Assembly: GCA_946008205.1 (NCBI GenBank)
Contig: CAMGAZ010000041.1
Location: forward strand, 1 to 9,427
Direction: 5' to 3'
DNA: 9,427 bases
Origin: an uncultured Clostridium sp.
GTDB lineage: Bacteria; Bacillota; Clostridia; TANB77; CAG-508
Under the pieces are notes generated by a model that searched no databases, had not been told where the DNA came from, and was given only the letters and a program-made list of their open reading frames with translations. Below are positions 1 to 7,155 of this stretch, piece after piece; within the stretch, counting starts at the first letter, position 1; every line of letters starts with the position of its first letter. The translations under genes were made by a program, and so were the position numbers.

Positions 1-30
1 TTAATTGAAATCATGTCTTTTTACTTTTAG

Positions 31-495
31 TTATTAGTAGATTCTAGTTATAATGAAGCTTATATTTATATTCCTGCACTAGTTATATATATTTATTATA
101 CAAATATGTCTAACTTTTATGGAGGAATATTCACAGCATATAAGAATACTAAGATAATGGGCTCCACAACAGTAGTGGCAGCTATTATGAATGTGGTATT
201 AAATTTAGTATTTATTCCTAGATTTGGAATATGGGCTGCAACATTATCAACTTTAATCTCAAACGTAATTGTATTTGCATACAGAAGATATAGATTAAAA
301 GAGTATATACGATTAAATGAAGAATTCAATTATGCATTTTGGATTTTGCTAGTTATAACATTAATAACATACTATAAAAACAATATGATTTTAAATATTA
401 TTATGTTTATAGTGGTACTTGCTTATTGCATAATTACAAATAAAAATTTTATAAAGAAAACATTACAACCAATATTAAATAAAATAAAGCCATAA
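31..495 (+). CDS. C-terminal part of a polysaccharide biosynthesis flippase (Wzx/MurJ-like, MATE superfamily), 5' end missing
   Basis: The reading frame from 31 to the TAA at 493-495 gives about 154 residues that look like the last membrane segments of an oligosaccharide-lipid flippase. These integral membrane proteins move undecaprenyl-linked sugar units across the cytoplasmic membrane. The diagnostic stretch is LLVDSSYNEAYIYIPAL, then SNFYGGIFTAYKNTK and MNVVLNLVFIPRFGIWAA, the usual loop and helix pattern of the PST family C-terminal half. Further hydrophobic helices and a lysine-rich tail follow. An ATG occurs at 106, but it has no Shine-Dalgarno site and the family similarity clearly begins upstream of it, so it is not the true start. 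In the same frame a TAG at 28-30 interrupts what should be continuous protein. The gene is therefore either broken by a nonsense change or damaged by an error at the sequence edge. The family call is firm; the substrate is unknown. Confidence 0.8.
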   Translation, partial: LLVDSSYNEAYIYIPALVIYIYYTNMSNFYGGIFTAYKNTKIMGSTTVVAAIMNVVLNLVFIPRFGIWAATLSTLISNVIVFAYRRYRLKEYIRLNEEFNYAFWILLVITLITYYKNNMILNIIMFIVVLAYCIITNKNFIKKTLQPILNKIKP

Positions 496-523
496 TAGAG
501 ACATTCTTATGGCTTTATTTTAT
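479..523 (+). terminator. Bidirectional rho-independent terminator after the flippase
   Basis: A perfect inverted repeat pairs 479-493 with 509-523 (core AATAAAGCCAT against ATGGCTTTATT). Two further A-T pairs can close the loop. The left arm overlaps the last codons and the stop of the flippase gene. A/T runs flank the GGC/GCC core on both sides, so it could stop transcription in either direction. It separates the flippase from the murB operon. Confidence 0.75.
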
Positions 524-535
524 GTTTCCTTATAC

Positions 536-564
536 TTGTAAAATCGAAGTATAAATGATAAAAT
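536..564 (+). promoter_or_regulatory. Housekeeping (SigA-type) promoter for the murB operon
   Basis: TTGTAA at 536-541 (4 of 6 consensus -35 positions) is separated by 17 bp from TAAAAT at 559-564 (5 of 6 at -10). TG at 556-557 gives an extended -10. It lies just after the flippase terminator and about 43 nt before the murB start, which is where the operon promoter should be. Predicted from sequence only. Confidence 0.6.
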
Positions 565-606
565 GATAAAGATTTTATATATCTAAGTAGTAGAGGTGAA
601 ATGGTA

Positions 607-1386
607 ATGGATGATATTAAAGCATTAGAAACATGTAATAAAATAAAAACATTTATACCAGAGGAAGATATTTATATAAATGAACCAATGAGCAAGCATA
701 CTACCTTTAAAATAGGGGGCAATGCAGATATATTTATTAAACTAAGAAGCATAGAGCAAATAGAAAAAATAGTGAAATTATCAAGAGAGATAAATGAACC
801 ACTTAAAATAATTGGAAATGGAAGCAACATTTTAGTAAAAGACAATGGAATAAGAGGGATTGTTGCAAAAGTATGTACCAATTCATATGAATTTATAGAT
901 GGAGGGCAGATGAGTTATGTAGTTGATTCATCAATATACATTGATTTAAATGATGAGCAACTTAAAATATACCAAATAGATAATAAAGAACATGAATTTG
1001 ACTATAGACATAGTAATTTTTCTAATAATATGGTTGTATTAGATACAACCTTGAAATTGCATAAAGGTATTAAAGAAGAAATACAAAAAAAGATGGATGA
1101 AAATAAGCAAAGCAGACAAGCAAAACAACCGATAGATAAACCGAGTGCTGGTAGTACATTTAAAAGAGGAAAGGATTTTATAACAGCTCAACTGATAGAT
1201 GAATGTGGTCTAAAGGGATATACCATGGGAGGAGCTCAAGTTTCAGAGAAACACGCAGGATTTATAGTGAATTTAGGAAATGCGACTGCTAAAGATGTAA
1301 TCAATTTGGTAGAGTATGTAAAAAAACAAGTTTTTGAAAAGTTTAATAAGAAAATAGAGCTAGAGATAGAGGTTATCGGAGAATAG
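607..1386 (+). CDS. murB: UDP-N-acetylenolpyruvoylglucosamine reductase MurB, with an internal in-frame deletion
   Basis: MurB is the cytoplasmic FAD enzyme that uses NADPH to reduce enolpyruvyl-UDP-GlcNAc to UDP-MurNAc, the second committed step of peptidoglycan synthesis. Visible motifs, numbered from ATG 607, are HTTFKIGG (31-38), the FAD-binding IGNGSN (69-74), YRHS (133-136), SAGSTFKRG (180-188, with the probable proton-donor serine 183) and the C-terminal E-I-E-V-I-G with the probable catalytic glutamate 253. The product is 259 residues; Bacillus-type MurB is about 303. The shortfall sits at one point: YEFID (to residue 98) runs straight into GGQMSYVV. The roughly 47 residues normally between them are absent, including the GIPG(S/T)VGGA loop that holds the FAD diphosphate and the MNAGA strand. 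The enzyme may not work. I prefer ATG 607 because GAGGTG at 593-598 lies 8 nt before it; ATG 601 leaves only 2 nt. It is the first gene of an operon with yvcK 25 nt downstream. Confidence 0.9.
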   Translation: MDDIKALETCNKIKTFIPEEDIYINEPMSKHTTFKIGGNADIFIKLRSIEQIEKIVKLSREINEPLKIIGNGSNILVKDNGIRGIVAKVCTNSYEFIDGGQMSYVVDSSIYIDLNDEQLKIYQIDNKEHEFDYRHSNFSNNMVVLDTTLKLHKGIKEEIQKKMDENKQSRQAKQPIDKPSAGSTFKRGKDFITAQLIDECGLKGYTMGGAQVSEKHAGFIVNLGNATAKDVINLVEYVKKQVFEKFNKKIELEIEVIGE

Positions 1387-1411
1387 CTATATAACGAGAA
1401 AGGATATTAAA

Positions 1412-3007
1412 ATGAACGGCTTTTTTAAATGGTTTAAATCAGGAGCAAAAATTAAAAGATGGATTTTTTTGATGATATTAGGAATAATATTGGTATGCTA
1501 TGGAATGGCTAAAATACTAGTTACAAATGAAATGGGGTTTAAAGAACTTGCACTGATTGTTTTTACCTTTGTAGTTGGTTTTGCATTTGCAATTATTAGT
1601 GTTATATTTATACAAAAGAGAACTCTGGAAATATTAGTTGAAGAATCAGATACTAGAGAACTAGAGGATAAAAGTAAGGTTAAATCTTTAATATTTAATA
1701 AAAAAATTTATAATCAAGGACCTAAAATAGTTGTGATTGGTGGAGGCGCTGGATTAAATACAGTATTAAAGGGACTAAAAAATTATACGGATAATATCAC
1801 AGCAATAGTAACAGTTTCAGATTATGGAGAAAAAGGTACTAAATCGAGAGAAAATCTTGGAACACTTCCTTTAGGAGATATTAAAGACAGCTTAATAGCT
1901 CTATCTACAAATGAAGCCGAAATGAATTGTTTACTAAATTTAAATATGACTAATAGCAAACTTGAGGGTTTGAAATTTGGTGATATTTATTTAACGGCTA
2001 TGAGAGAAGCTGTAGGAGACTTTTCTATGTCTATACAAGAGAGTTCAAAAATTCTTAATATGGTAGGAAAAGTACTTCCAGTTACTCTTGATAAAATTAA
2101 GATATGTGCAGAATTAGAAGATGGAACAGTGGTTGAGAGTAAAGATAAGATACCGGAGATGGTAAGTCAAAGAATAAGTAAAATAAGTAGAATATACATA
2201 TCTCCAACCAATATAAGAGTTGCGCCAGGAGTTATAGAAGCAATAAAAGAAGCAGATGCTATTGTGATTGGACCAGGTAGCTTATATACAAATGTAATAC
2301 CAAATTTGCTAATACCAGGAGTATCAAAGGCGATTAAGGAAGCAGCAGGATTTAAGATATATGTGAGTAACATAATGACAGAGTATGGGCAGACGGATGA
2401 TTATACATTATATGACCATATAAAAGCTATAATAGACCATGCAGGAAAAGGAATTTTTGATTATTGCATATATGATACAGGAGAAATCGTACCCGAATAT
2501 ATAAGACAATATAACAAAGAGGGAGCTGACCTTGTTGAACAAGATGTGTCAAAGGTAAAAGAGTTAGGTATAAAATTAATACAAAGAAATCTTTCGACAA
2601 TAGAAAATGGAAAAATTAGGCACAATCCGGATGCTATAGCGACAAGTATTATTCAATTAATTTGTGATGATTTGAAATTTAGAGATATGCAAAATGATAC
2701 TCAATTCATAATGCTAGACTCAAAAATAAAAGATACAAAGAAAAAAATGAAACAAAATAAACCAAGAAATGTAAAAAAGAGAAACAACAATAAACATTCA
2801 AATAGTAAATTCTTTGAGAAATATAACGATAGAATACAATCTATACAAGAAAGTACACACCTAAAATCACAACTTCTAAAAAAGAAACAAAATGTGCCTT
2901 CAAAAGAAGCTGGCAAAATCGATAAAATGACGCAAATGAATAAAGAAAGAGCAAAGAAAATGGAAGATACTTTAAGAAAGATGAAAAACGCAAGTAGAAA
3001 AGAATAA
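1412..3007 (+). CDS. yvcK: YvcK/CofD-like UDP-sugar-binding regulator with membrane anchor and basic C-terminal tail
   Basis: YvcK proteins bind UDP-sugars and are needed for normal cell shape, cell wall integrity and growth on gluconeogenic carbon sources. No enzyme activity is established for them. This product has 531 residues; Bacillus YvcK has about 317. Residues 1-16 are basic, 17-37 and 45-67 form two membrane helices, and the Rossmann-like core runs from about 104 to 425. Family signatures are VVIGGGAGLNTVLKGL (107-122), LPLGDIKDSLIAL (152-164), IGPGSLYTNVIPNLL (286-300) and YDHIKAI (334-340). Two loops differ from the usual form: SDYGEKGTKSR (136-146), where ADDGGSSG.LR is common, and MTEYGQTDDYT (322-332), where MTQPGETDGYT is common. 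Residues 435-531 are a Lys/Asn/Gln-rich tail. The start has a good SD (GAGAAAGGA, 1396-1404, 7 nt spacing). Its usual neighbours rapZ and whiA are missing. A divergent paralogue is possible; membership of the family is firm. Confidence 0.88.
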   Translation: MNGFFKWFKSGAKIKRWIFLMILGIILVCYGMAKILVTNEMGFKELALIVFTFVVGFAFAIISVIFIQKRTLEILVEESDTRELEDKSKVKSLIFNKKIYNQGPKIVVIGGGAGLNTVLKGLKNYTDNITAIVTVSDYGEKGTKSRENLGTLPLGDIKDSLIALSTNEAEMNCLLNLNMTNSKLEGLKFGDIYLTAMREAVGDFSMSIQESSKILNMVGKVLPVTLDKIKICAELEDGTVVESKDKIPEMVSQRISKISRIYISPTNIRVAPGVIEAIKEADAIVIGPGSLYTNVIPNLLIPGVSKAIKEAAGFKIYVSNIMTEYGQTDDYTLYDHIKAIIDHAGKGIFDYCIYDTGEIVPEYIRQYNKEGADLVEQDVSKVKELGIKLIQRNLSTIENGKIRHNPDAIATSIIQLICDDLKFRDMQNDTQFIMLDSKIKDTKKKMKQNKPRNVKKRNNNKHSNSKFFEKYNDRIQSIQESTHLKSQLLKKKQNVPSKEAGKIDKMTQMNKERAKKMEDTLRKMKNASRKE

Positions 3008-3023
3008 AAGAGGTAAACTGTAG

Positions 3024-5045
3024 ATGAAATATAATGAAATTGATGAAAGTATAAAAAAGGAATTAAAAAGAGATTGGATAATAACTAATGGAATAGGAGG
3101 ATTTTGCAGTCAAAGTGCACTTGGATGTAATACAAGAAAATATCATGGACTGCTGGTGGCTCCACTAACTCCGCCAGCAAGAAGATATTTAATATTATCA
3201 AAGTTAGACGAGAGTATAGAAACTAACGGAAAAAAGTATAATTTATTTACCAATGTTGCAAACGGCGATATTTCTGAAGGCTACAAATATCTAACTGAAT
3301 TTAAAAAAGAGTATATTCCAATATTTACATATAAAGTAGAGGATATAACTATAAAAAAATTCATATGCATGGAATATGGAAAAAACACTGTAGTAGTATT
3401 ATACAAAATTAAAAATCAAAATGCTGAGTCGAGACTTACATTAGCTCCAGTCATGAATTTTAGAGACTTTCACTCAATGAATCATGACCATTGCTTTAAA
3501 GCTAAACAAACTCATTTTAATAATAAGCTAAGAGTTATATTAGAAGACAATTCATCAACGCCAGTATATATGACATGTTCCGATGGAAAATATTTAAAAC
3601 ATACAAATGATATCTTCTATAATATGTATTATCTAAGAGAAGAGGAAAGAGGATTTGAAACCGAAGAAAATCATTATGTGCCAGGGGTATATAATATTAA
3701 CCTAGCTCCAAACGAAGAAAAAGATATAACATTTGTATGCTCTTTGGAAGAGAATATAGATGAACTAGATGGAGTAAATGTAATAAATAAAGAATTATTA
3801 AGATTAACGGGGATTATATATGATACAGGGATTCTACAAAGTAGCAAAATGAATGACAAAAATTTAGATATGATAAAGACTTTGGTTTTGGCTACTGATA
3901 ATTTTATAGTTAACAGACCATCATTTGGATTACATACAGTAATCGCTGGATATCCATGGTTCTTAGACTGGGGAAGAGATACTTTAATTTCATTTGAAGG
4001 GCTATTACTACTTACAAAAAGATTTGATATAGCAAAAGAGGTTTTATTAACAAACATAAGGGACATGAAATTTGGATTAGTACCTAATGGATATTCCGGA
4101 TATGACAACAGGCCTCTATACAATAGTGCAGACAGTTCACTATTATTAATAGAGCAAGCGTATAAATATTTGAAATATACAAATGACTATGAGTTCGTCA
4201 AAGAAAACTTATATCCATCTCTAGTAAAAATAATTGAGGCATATTCAGGATTTATAAATGTTGACGGAGATAATATCTATTTAGATGAAGAAGATAACTT
4301 GATATCTGCTGGAACTGAAAATACTCAAATTACTTGGATGGATGTGAAAATAGATGGACGTGCAGTAACTCCAAGAAATGGTAAAACTGTAGAGCTAAAT
4401 GCGCTATGGTACAATGCCCTAAAAATAATGGCAAGACTTGCAGAAAAATTTGATGATAAAAAATTATGCAAGAAATACTTGGATATGGCAGGGAAAACAG
4501 AAAAATCCTTTAATGAAAAATTCTATAACAAAGACAAGAGATGTTTGTATGATGTTTTGGGAGATGACAAAATAAGACCAAATCAGTTATTTGCTTTAAG
4601 CTTGTCCCATCCTGTTATAAAGGATGCAGAAATTGCAGAAGAAATATTAGATGTGGTTTATAAAAAACTACTAAATAGCTATGGATTAAAAACGTTAGCA
4701 GCAGATGAAGAAGAATATGTATCTATATATGAAGGTTCACCATACAAAAGAGATACTAGTTATCATCAAGGAATAACATGGCCTTGGCTACTAGGATTAT
4801 ATTATGATGCACTTAAGAATACAATCAACATGGAAAGGAACAGGGAAAGAAAGCAAAATTTAGAAAATAAATTAAATGAACTAGTACAAAATACAAGAAC
4901 AACCTTTACAAAAGAAATATATGAAAGATCTAGCATTGGGACAGTAAGTGAATTATATGATTCGGAAGAACCATATGAAGCAAGGGGAGCATTTGCCCAA
5001 GCATGGAGCGTTTCAGAGATTTTTAGAATAGTAATGAATAAATAA
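3024..5045 (+). CDS. Glycogen debranching enzyme, amylo-alpha-1,6-glucosidase type (GH133-like)
   Basis: This 673-residue cytoplasmic enzyme should release glucose from alpha-1,6 branch stubs of glycogen or related glucans. The N-terminal domain carries TNGIGGFCSQSALGCNTRKY (21-40) and HGLLVA, typical of the bacterial/archaeal GDE N-domain. The C-terminal (alpha/alpha)6 barrel begins near residue 280 and shows AGYPWFLDWGRDT (DWGRD at 315-319), TWMD (437-440), SYHQGITWPW (579-588) and GTVSELYD near 640. By analogy with characterised debranching enzymes, Asp440 and Glu643 are the likely catalytic acid and base; that assignment is inference. The length is normal and the frame is intact. AGAGG at 3009-3013 lies about 10 nt before ATG, and the gap to yvcK is 16 nt, so the two are surely co-transcribed. 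No glgA, glgB, glgC or glgP gene lies in the window. Confidence 0.92.
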   Translation: MKYNEIDESIKKELKRDWIITNGIGGFCSQSALGCNTRKYHGLLVAPLTPPARRYLILSKLDESIETNGKKYNLFTNVANGDISEGYKYLTEFKKEYIPIFTYKVEDITIKKFICMEYGKNTVVVLYKIKNQNAESRLTLAPVMNFRDFHSMNHDHCFKAKQTHFNNKLRVILEDNSSTPVYMTCSDGKYLKHTNDIFYNMYYLREEERGFETEENHYVPGVYNINLAPNEEKDITFVCSLEENIDELDGVNVINKELLRLTGIIYDTGILQSSKMNDKNLDMIKTLVLATDNFIVNRPSFGLHTVIAGYPWFLDWGRDTLISFEGLLLLTKRFDIAKEVLLTNIRDMKFGLVPNGYSGYDNRPLYNSADSSLLLIEQAYKYLKYTNDYEFVKENLYPSLVKIIEAYSGFINVDGDNIYLDEEDNLISAGTENTQITWMDVKIDGRAVTPRNGKTVELNALWYNALKIMARLAEKFDDKKLCKKYLDMAGKTEKSFNEKFYNKDKRCLYDVLGDDKIRPNQLFALSLSHPVIKDAEIAEEILDVVYKKLLNSYGLKTLAADEEEYVSIYEGSPYKRDTSYHQGITWPWLLGLYYDALKNTINMERNRERKQNLENKLNELVQNTRTTFTKEIYERSSIGTVSELYDSEEPYEARGAFAQAWSVSEIFRIVMNK

Positions 5046-5059
5046 CTGGAGGGAAAATA

Positions 5060-6100
5060 GTGGATATTGCTACATTAGAGGAAAATCTAAAAGCAGGAAA
5101 GCTTAATAGTATCTATCTATTATATGGCGAAGAAAAATTTCTATTAGATAATTGTGTTAAGAAAATAAAGAAGTTATTTGGAGAAACAATAAATGGAATA
5201 AACTACATACAGATAGATAACAATAATGTTACGGAAATTATTGCGGATATTGAAACTCCAGCATTTGGATATCCACAAAAACTTATTATTGCTAAGGATA
5301 CAGGATTATTTCAAAAAGCCAAGAGAAGCAAGCAAATGTCAGAAACAAAAAGTAAAAAAGATGATATTAAATTTGGAATTAAATTTGCTTCTTATTTAGA
5401 CGAAAATATTGAAATGATTAAAGATTCTGTAATATTAGTGTTTATAGAATATGAAGTAGACAAGAATGATTTATATAAGGCAATAGAAAAAGTCGGATGT
5501 GTATGCAATTTTGAAAGGCAAAAACCTATAGATTTAGCAAAAAGGTTAAAAGCAATATGTAATGCATATAAAGTAAATATAGACAATAGTACATTGAATT
5601 ATTTTATAGAAGCATGCGGAACTTCTTTGCAAGATTTAATCAATGAAATAAGAAAGCAAATAGAATATGTTGGTGAAAATGGCACTATAACTAAACAAAC
5701 CATTGATTTACTAGCTATAAAGCAATTTGAAAGTATAATATTTGACTTGACAGACAGCCTTGGAAAGAAAAATATTTCAGAAGCACTTAAGGTATTAAAA
5801 AATTTAATATATGCTAAAGAACCAATACAAAAAATATTTATTACATTGTATAATCATTTTAAAAAAATATATATAACGAAAATTGCAATTAGAGAAAAGT
5901 TAAACATTGCAGAAAGCTTAAAATTAAAGCCTAATCAGACTTTTTTAGCTAATAAATATACAATGCAATCGAAATACTTTAAAGAAGAAGAACTTAGAAA
6001 AATCTTGCAAGAATTTATAAATTTGGATTACAAAGCAAAAAATGGAACTATGGATATAAATGTTGGGCTAGAAGCAATACTTTGTAGATATTGTTCATAA
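5060..6100 (+). CDS. holA: DNA polymerase III subunit delta (clamp loader)
   Basis: HolA opens the beta sliding clamp as part of the clamp-loader complex at the replication fork. The 346-residue length is normal. The N-terminus KAGKLNSIYLLYGEEKFLLD (11-30) is the typical delta signature, a degenerate P-loop region of an AAA+ fold without a working Walker A motif. ETPAFGYPQKLIIAKD and the helical C-terminal collar, with VGLEAILCRYC at the end, also fit. The start is GTG at 5060, with GGAGGG at 5048-5053 and 6 nt spacing; it follows the debranching enzyme gene by 14 nt. In Bacillus and many clostridia holA is followed by rpsT and gpr; here gpr comes next with only 57 nt between, and no rpsT is present. 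Confidence 0.93.
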   Translation: MDIATLEENLKAGKLNSIYLLYGEEKFLLDNCVKKIKKLFGETINGINYIQIDNNNVTEIIADIETPAFGYPQKLIIAKDTGLFQKAKRSKQMSETKSKKDDIKFGIKFASYLDENIEMIKDSVILVFIEYEVDKNDLYKAIEKVGCVCNFERQKPIDLAKRLKAICNAYKVNIDNSTLNYFIEACGTSLQDLINEIRKQIEYVGENGTITKQTIDLLAIKQFESIIFDLTDSLGKKNISEALKVLKNLIYAKEPIQKIFITLYNHFKKIYITKIAIREKLNIAESLKLKPNQTFLANKYTMQSKYFKEEELRKILQEFINLDYKAKNGTMDINVGLEAILCRYCS

Positions 6101-6121
6101 AAGTTTTGAATAAAATAAGAA

Positions 6122-6157
6122 CTCCTACACAAAATATTATTGTGTGGGAGGTTTTTT
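6122..6157 (+). promoter_or_regulatory. Terminator-like hairpin that also encloses the gpr ribosome binding site
   Basis: CTCCTACACAA (6122-6132) pairs with TTGTGTGGGAG (6140-6150), giving an 11-bp stem with one G-U wobble and a 7-nt loop. GGGAGG at 6146-6151 is the gpr Shine-Dalgarno and is almost fully inside the 3' arm; CTCC is its antidote strand. TTTTTT (6152-6157) then leads directly to ATG at 6158. The element could end holA-operon transcripts and also block gpr translation on read-through RNA. Confidence 0.7.
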
Positions 6158-7090
6158 ATGTATAATTTTAGAACAGATTTAGCAGTTGAAAGAAATGATA
6201 TTTATAAAAGGGTTAATAATATACAAAACGAGATAGATGGTGTGAAAATTGAGAACGAATCTCAGGAAGATATAGAAATTTCGAGAGTACGAATAATAAG
6301 CGAAGAGGGAGAAAAGAAATTAGGAAAACCGATTGGAAATTATATAACGCTAGATGTAAAAAATATAAAAATTGTAGATGATGAAAAGATAGAACAAATA
6401 GCAGAAGTAGTTGCAGACGAATTAAGAAATGTTATTGGAGAACATATAAATGACACAGAAGATATATTAGTGGTAGGCTTAGGGAATATATATGTGACTC
6501 CAGATGCACTTGGCCCAAAAGTTGTACCACATATAGAAGTAACAAGACATATATTAGAGTACATGCCTAAGGCAATGCCGGAAGATACAAGACCGGTTTC
6601 AGCAATATCGCCGGGAGTGCTTGGAACTACAGGAATAGAAACAATGGAAGTTTTAAAAGGAATTGTAGATAATACACATCCAAAATTGTTAATAGTTATA
6701 GATGCCTTGGCCTCAAGAAGTATAGAAAGAATAAGTAGCAGTATTCAAATCGCAGATACTGGTATAGTACCAGGAGCAGGAGTTGATAATAAAAGAAAAG
6801 AAATTAGCATTAAAACTCTAGGAATACCCGTAATAGCATTAGGAATACCAACAGTAGTTGACCTAGCTTCAATAACTAATGATTGCATAAATTTATTTAT
6901 AGAAAGCTTACAGCAAAAAGCAATGTCAAACTCATATTTAAACGACATAAAAGAAAAAGATAATTATGAAGAAATAAAGGAAGCGTTAATTCCAAAAGAT
7001 TATAATATGATAGTTACTCCAAAAGAGATAGACAAATTGATTGAAAATATGTCAAAAATAATATCAAAAGGAATAAACAAAGCAGTATAA
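6158..7090 (+). CDS. gpr: GPR endopeptidase (germination protease of spores)
   Basis: Gpr is made in the forespore as a zymogen and degrades small acid-soluble DNA-binding proteins when the spore germinates. It belongs to peptidase family A25. The product has 310 residues, close to the length of clostridial homologues. The N-terminus MYNFRTDLAVE is the standard one, so ATG 6158 is the start; the TTG at 6140 in the same frame lies inside the hairpin and would add only MCGRFF. Conserved blocks are VVGLGNIYVTPDALGP, PGVLGTTGIET, IDALASRSIERI, DTGIVPGAGVDNKRKEIS and LGIPTVVDLASI. Asp116 and Asp182 lie 66 residues apart, the same spacing as the functionally important Asp127 and Asp193 of the Bacillus megaterium enzyme. 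The usual downstream gene spoIIP is missing; the next gene is convergent. I could not find a convincing SigF/SigG promoter, so read-through from holA or an unrecognised forespore promoter must drive it. Confidence 0.95.
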   Translation: MYNFRTDLAVERNDIYKRVNNIQNEIDGVKIENESQEDIEISRVRIISEEGEKKLGKPIGNYITLDVKNIKIVDDEKIEQIAEVVADELRNVIGEHINDTEDILVVGLGNIYVTPDALGPKVVPHIEVTRHILEYMPKAMPEDTRPVSAISPGVLGTTGIETMEVLKGIVDNTHPKLLIVIDALASRSIERISSSIQIADTGIVPGAGVDNKRKEISIKTLGIPVIALGIPTVVDLASITNDCINLFIESLQQKAMSNSYLNDIKEKDNYEEIKEALIPKDYNMIVTPKEIDKLIENMSKIISKGINKAV

Positions 7091-7114
7091 TTATAAATAA
7101 CGAAAAGCTCAAAT

Positions 7115-7155
7115 AAAAAATAGTCTCAATAGGAGAAATATTGAAACTATTTTTT
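7115..7155. terminator. Bidirectional terminator between convergent gpr and the RluA gene
   Basis: Positions 7115-7130 (AAAAAATAGTCTCAAT) pair with 7140-7155 across a 9-nt loop. In plus-strand RNA there is one C-A mismatch; in minus-strand RNA the same position is a G-U pair, so the hairpin is slightly better for the minus-strand gene. A- and T-runs flank both arms. The right arm overlaps the last three codons of the RluA gene. Confidence 0.75.

Noticed and set aside
3674..4123. Minus-strand frame of 149 residues inside the debranching enzyme gene
   Set aside because: It is a shadow of a strongly conserved coding region on the plus strand.
6074..6102. Possible SigF/SigG promoter for gpr (CAATA with CATAAAA, 16 bp apart)
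   Set aside because: Both boxes match the forespore consensus poorly and overlap the end of holA.
6140..6157. TTG start for gpr at 6140
   Set aside because: It lies inside the hairpin, destroys the SD relationship and adds residues absent from the family N-terminus.
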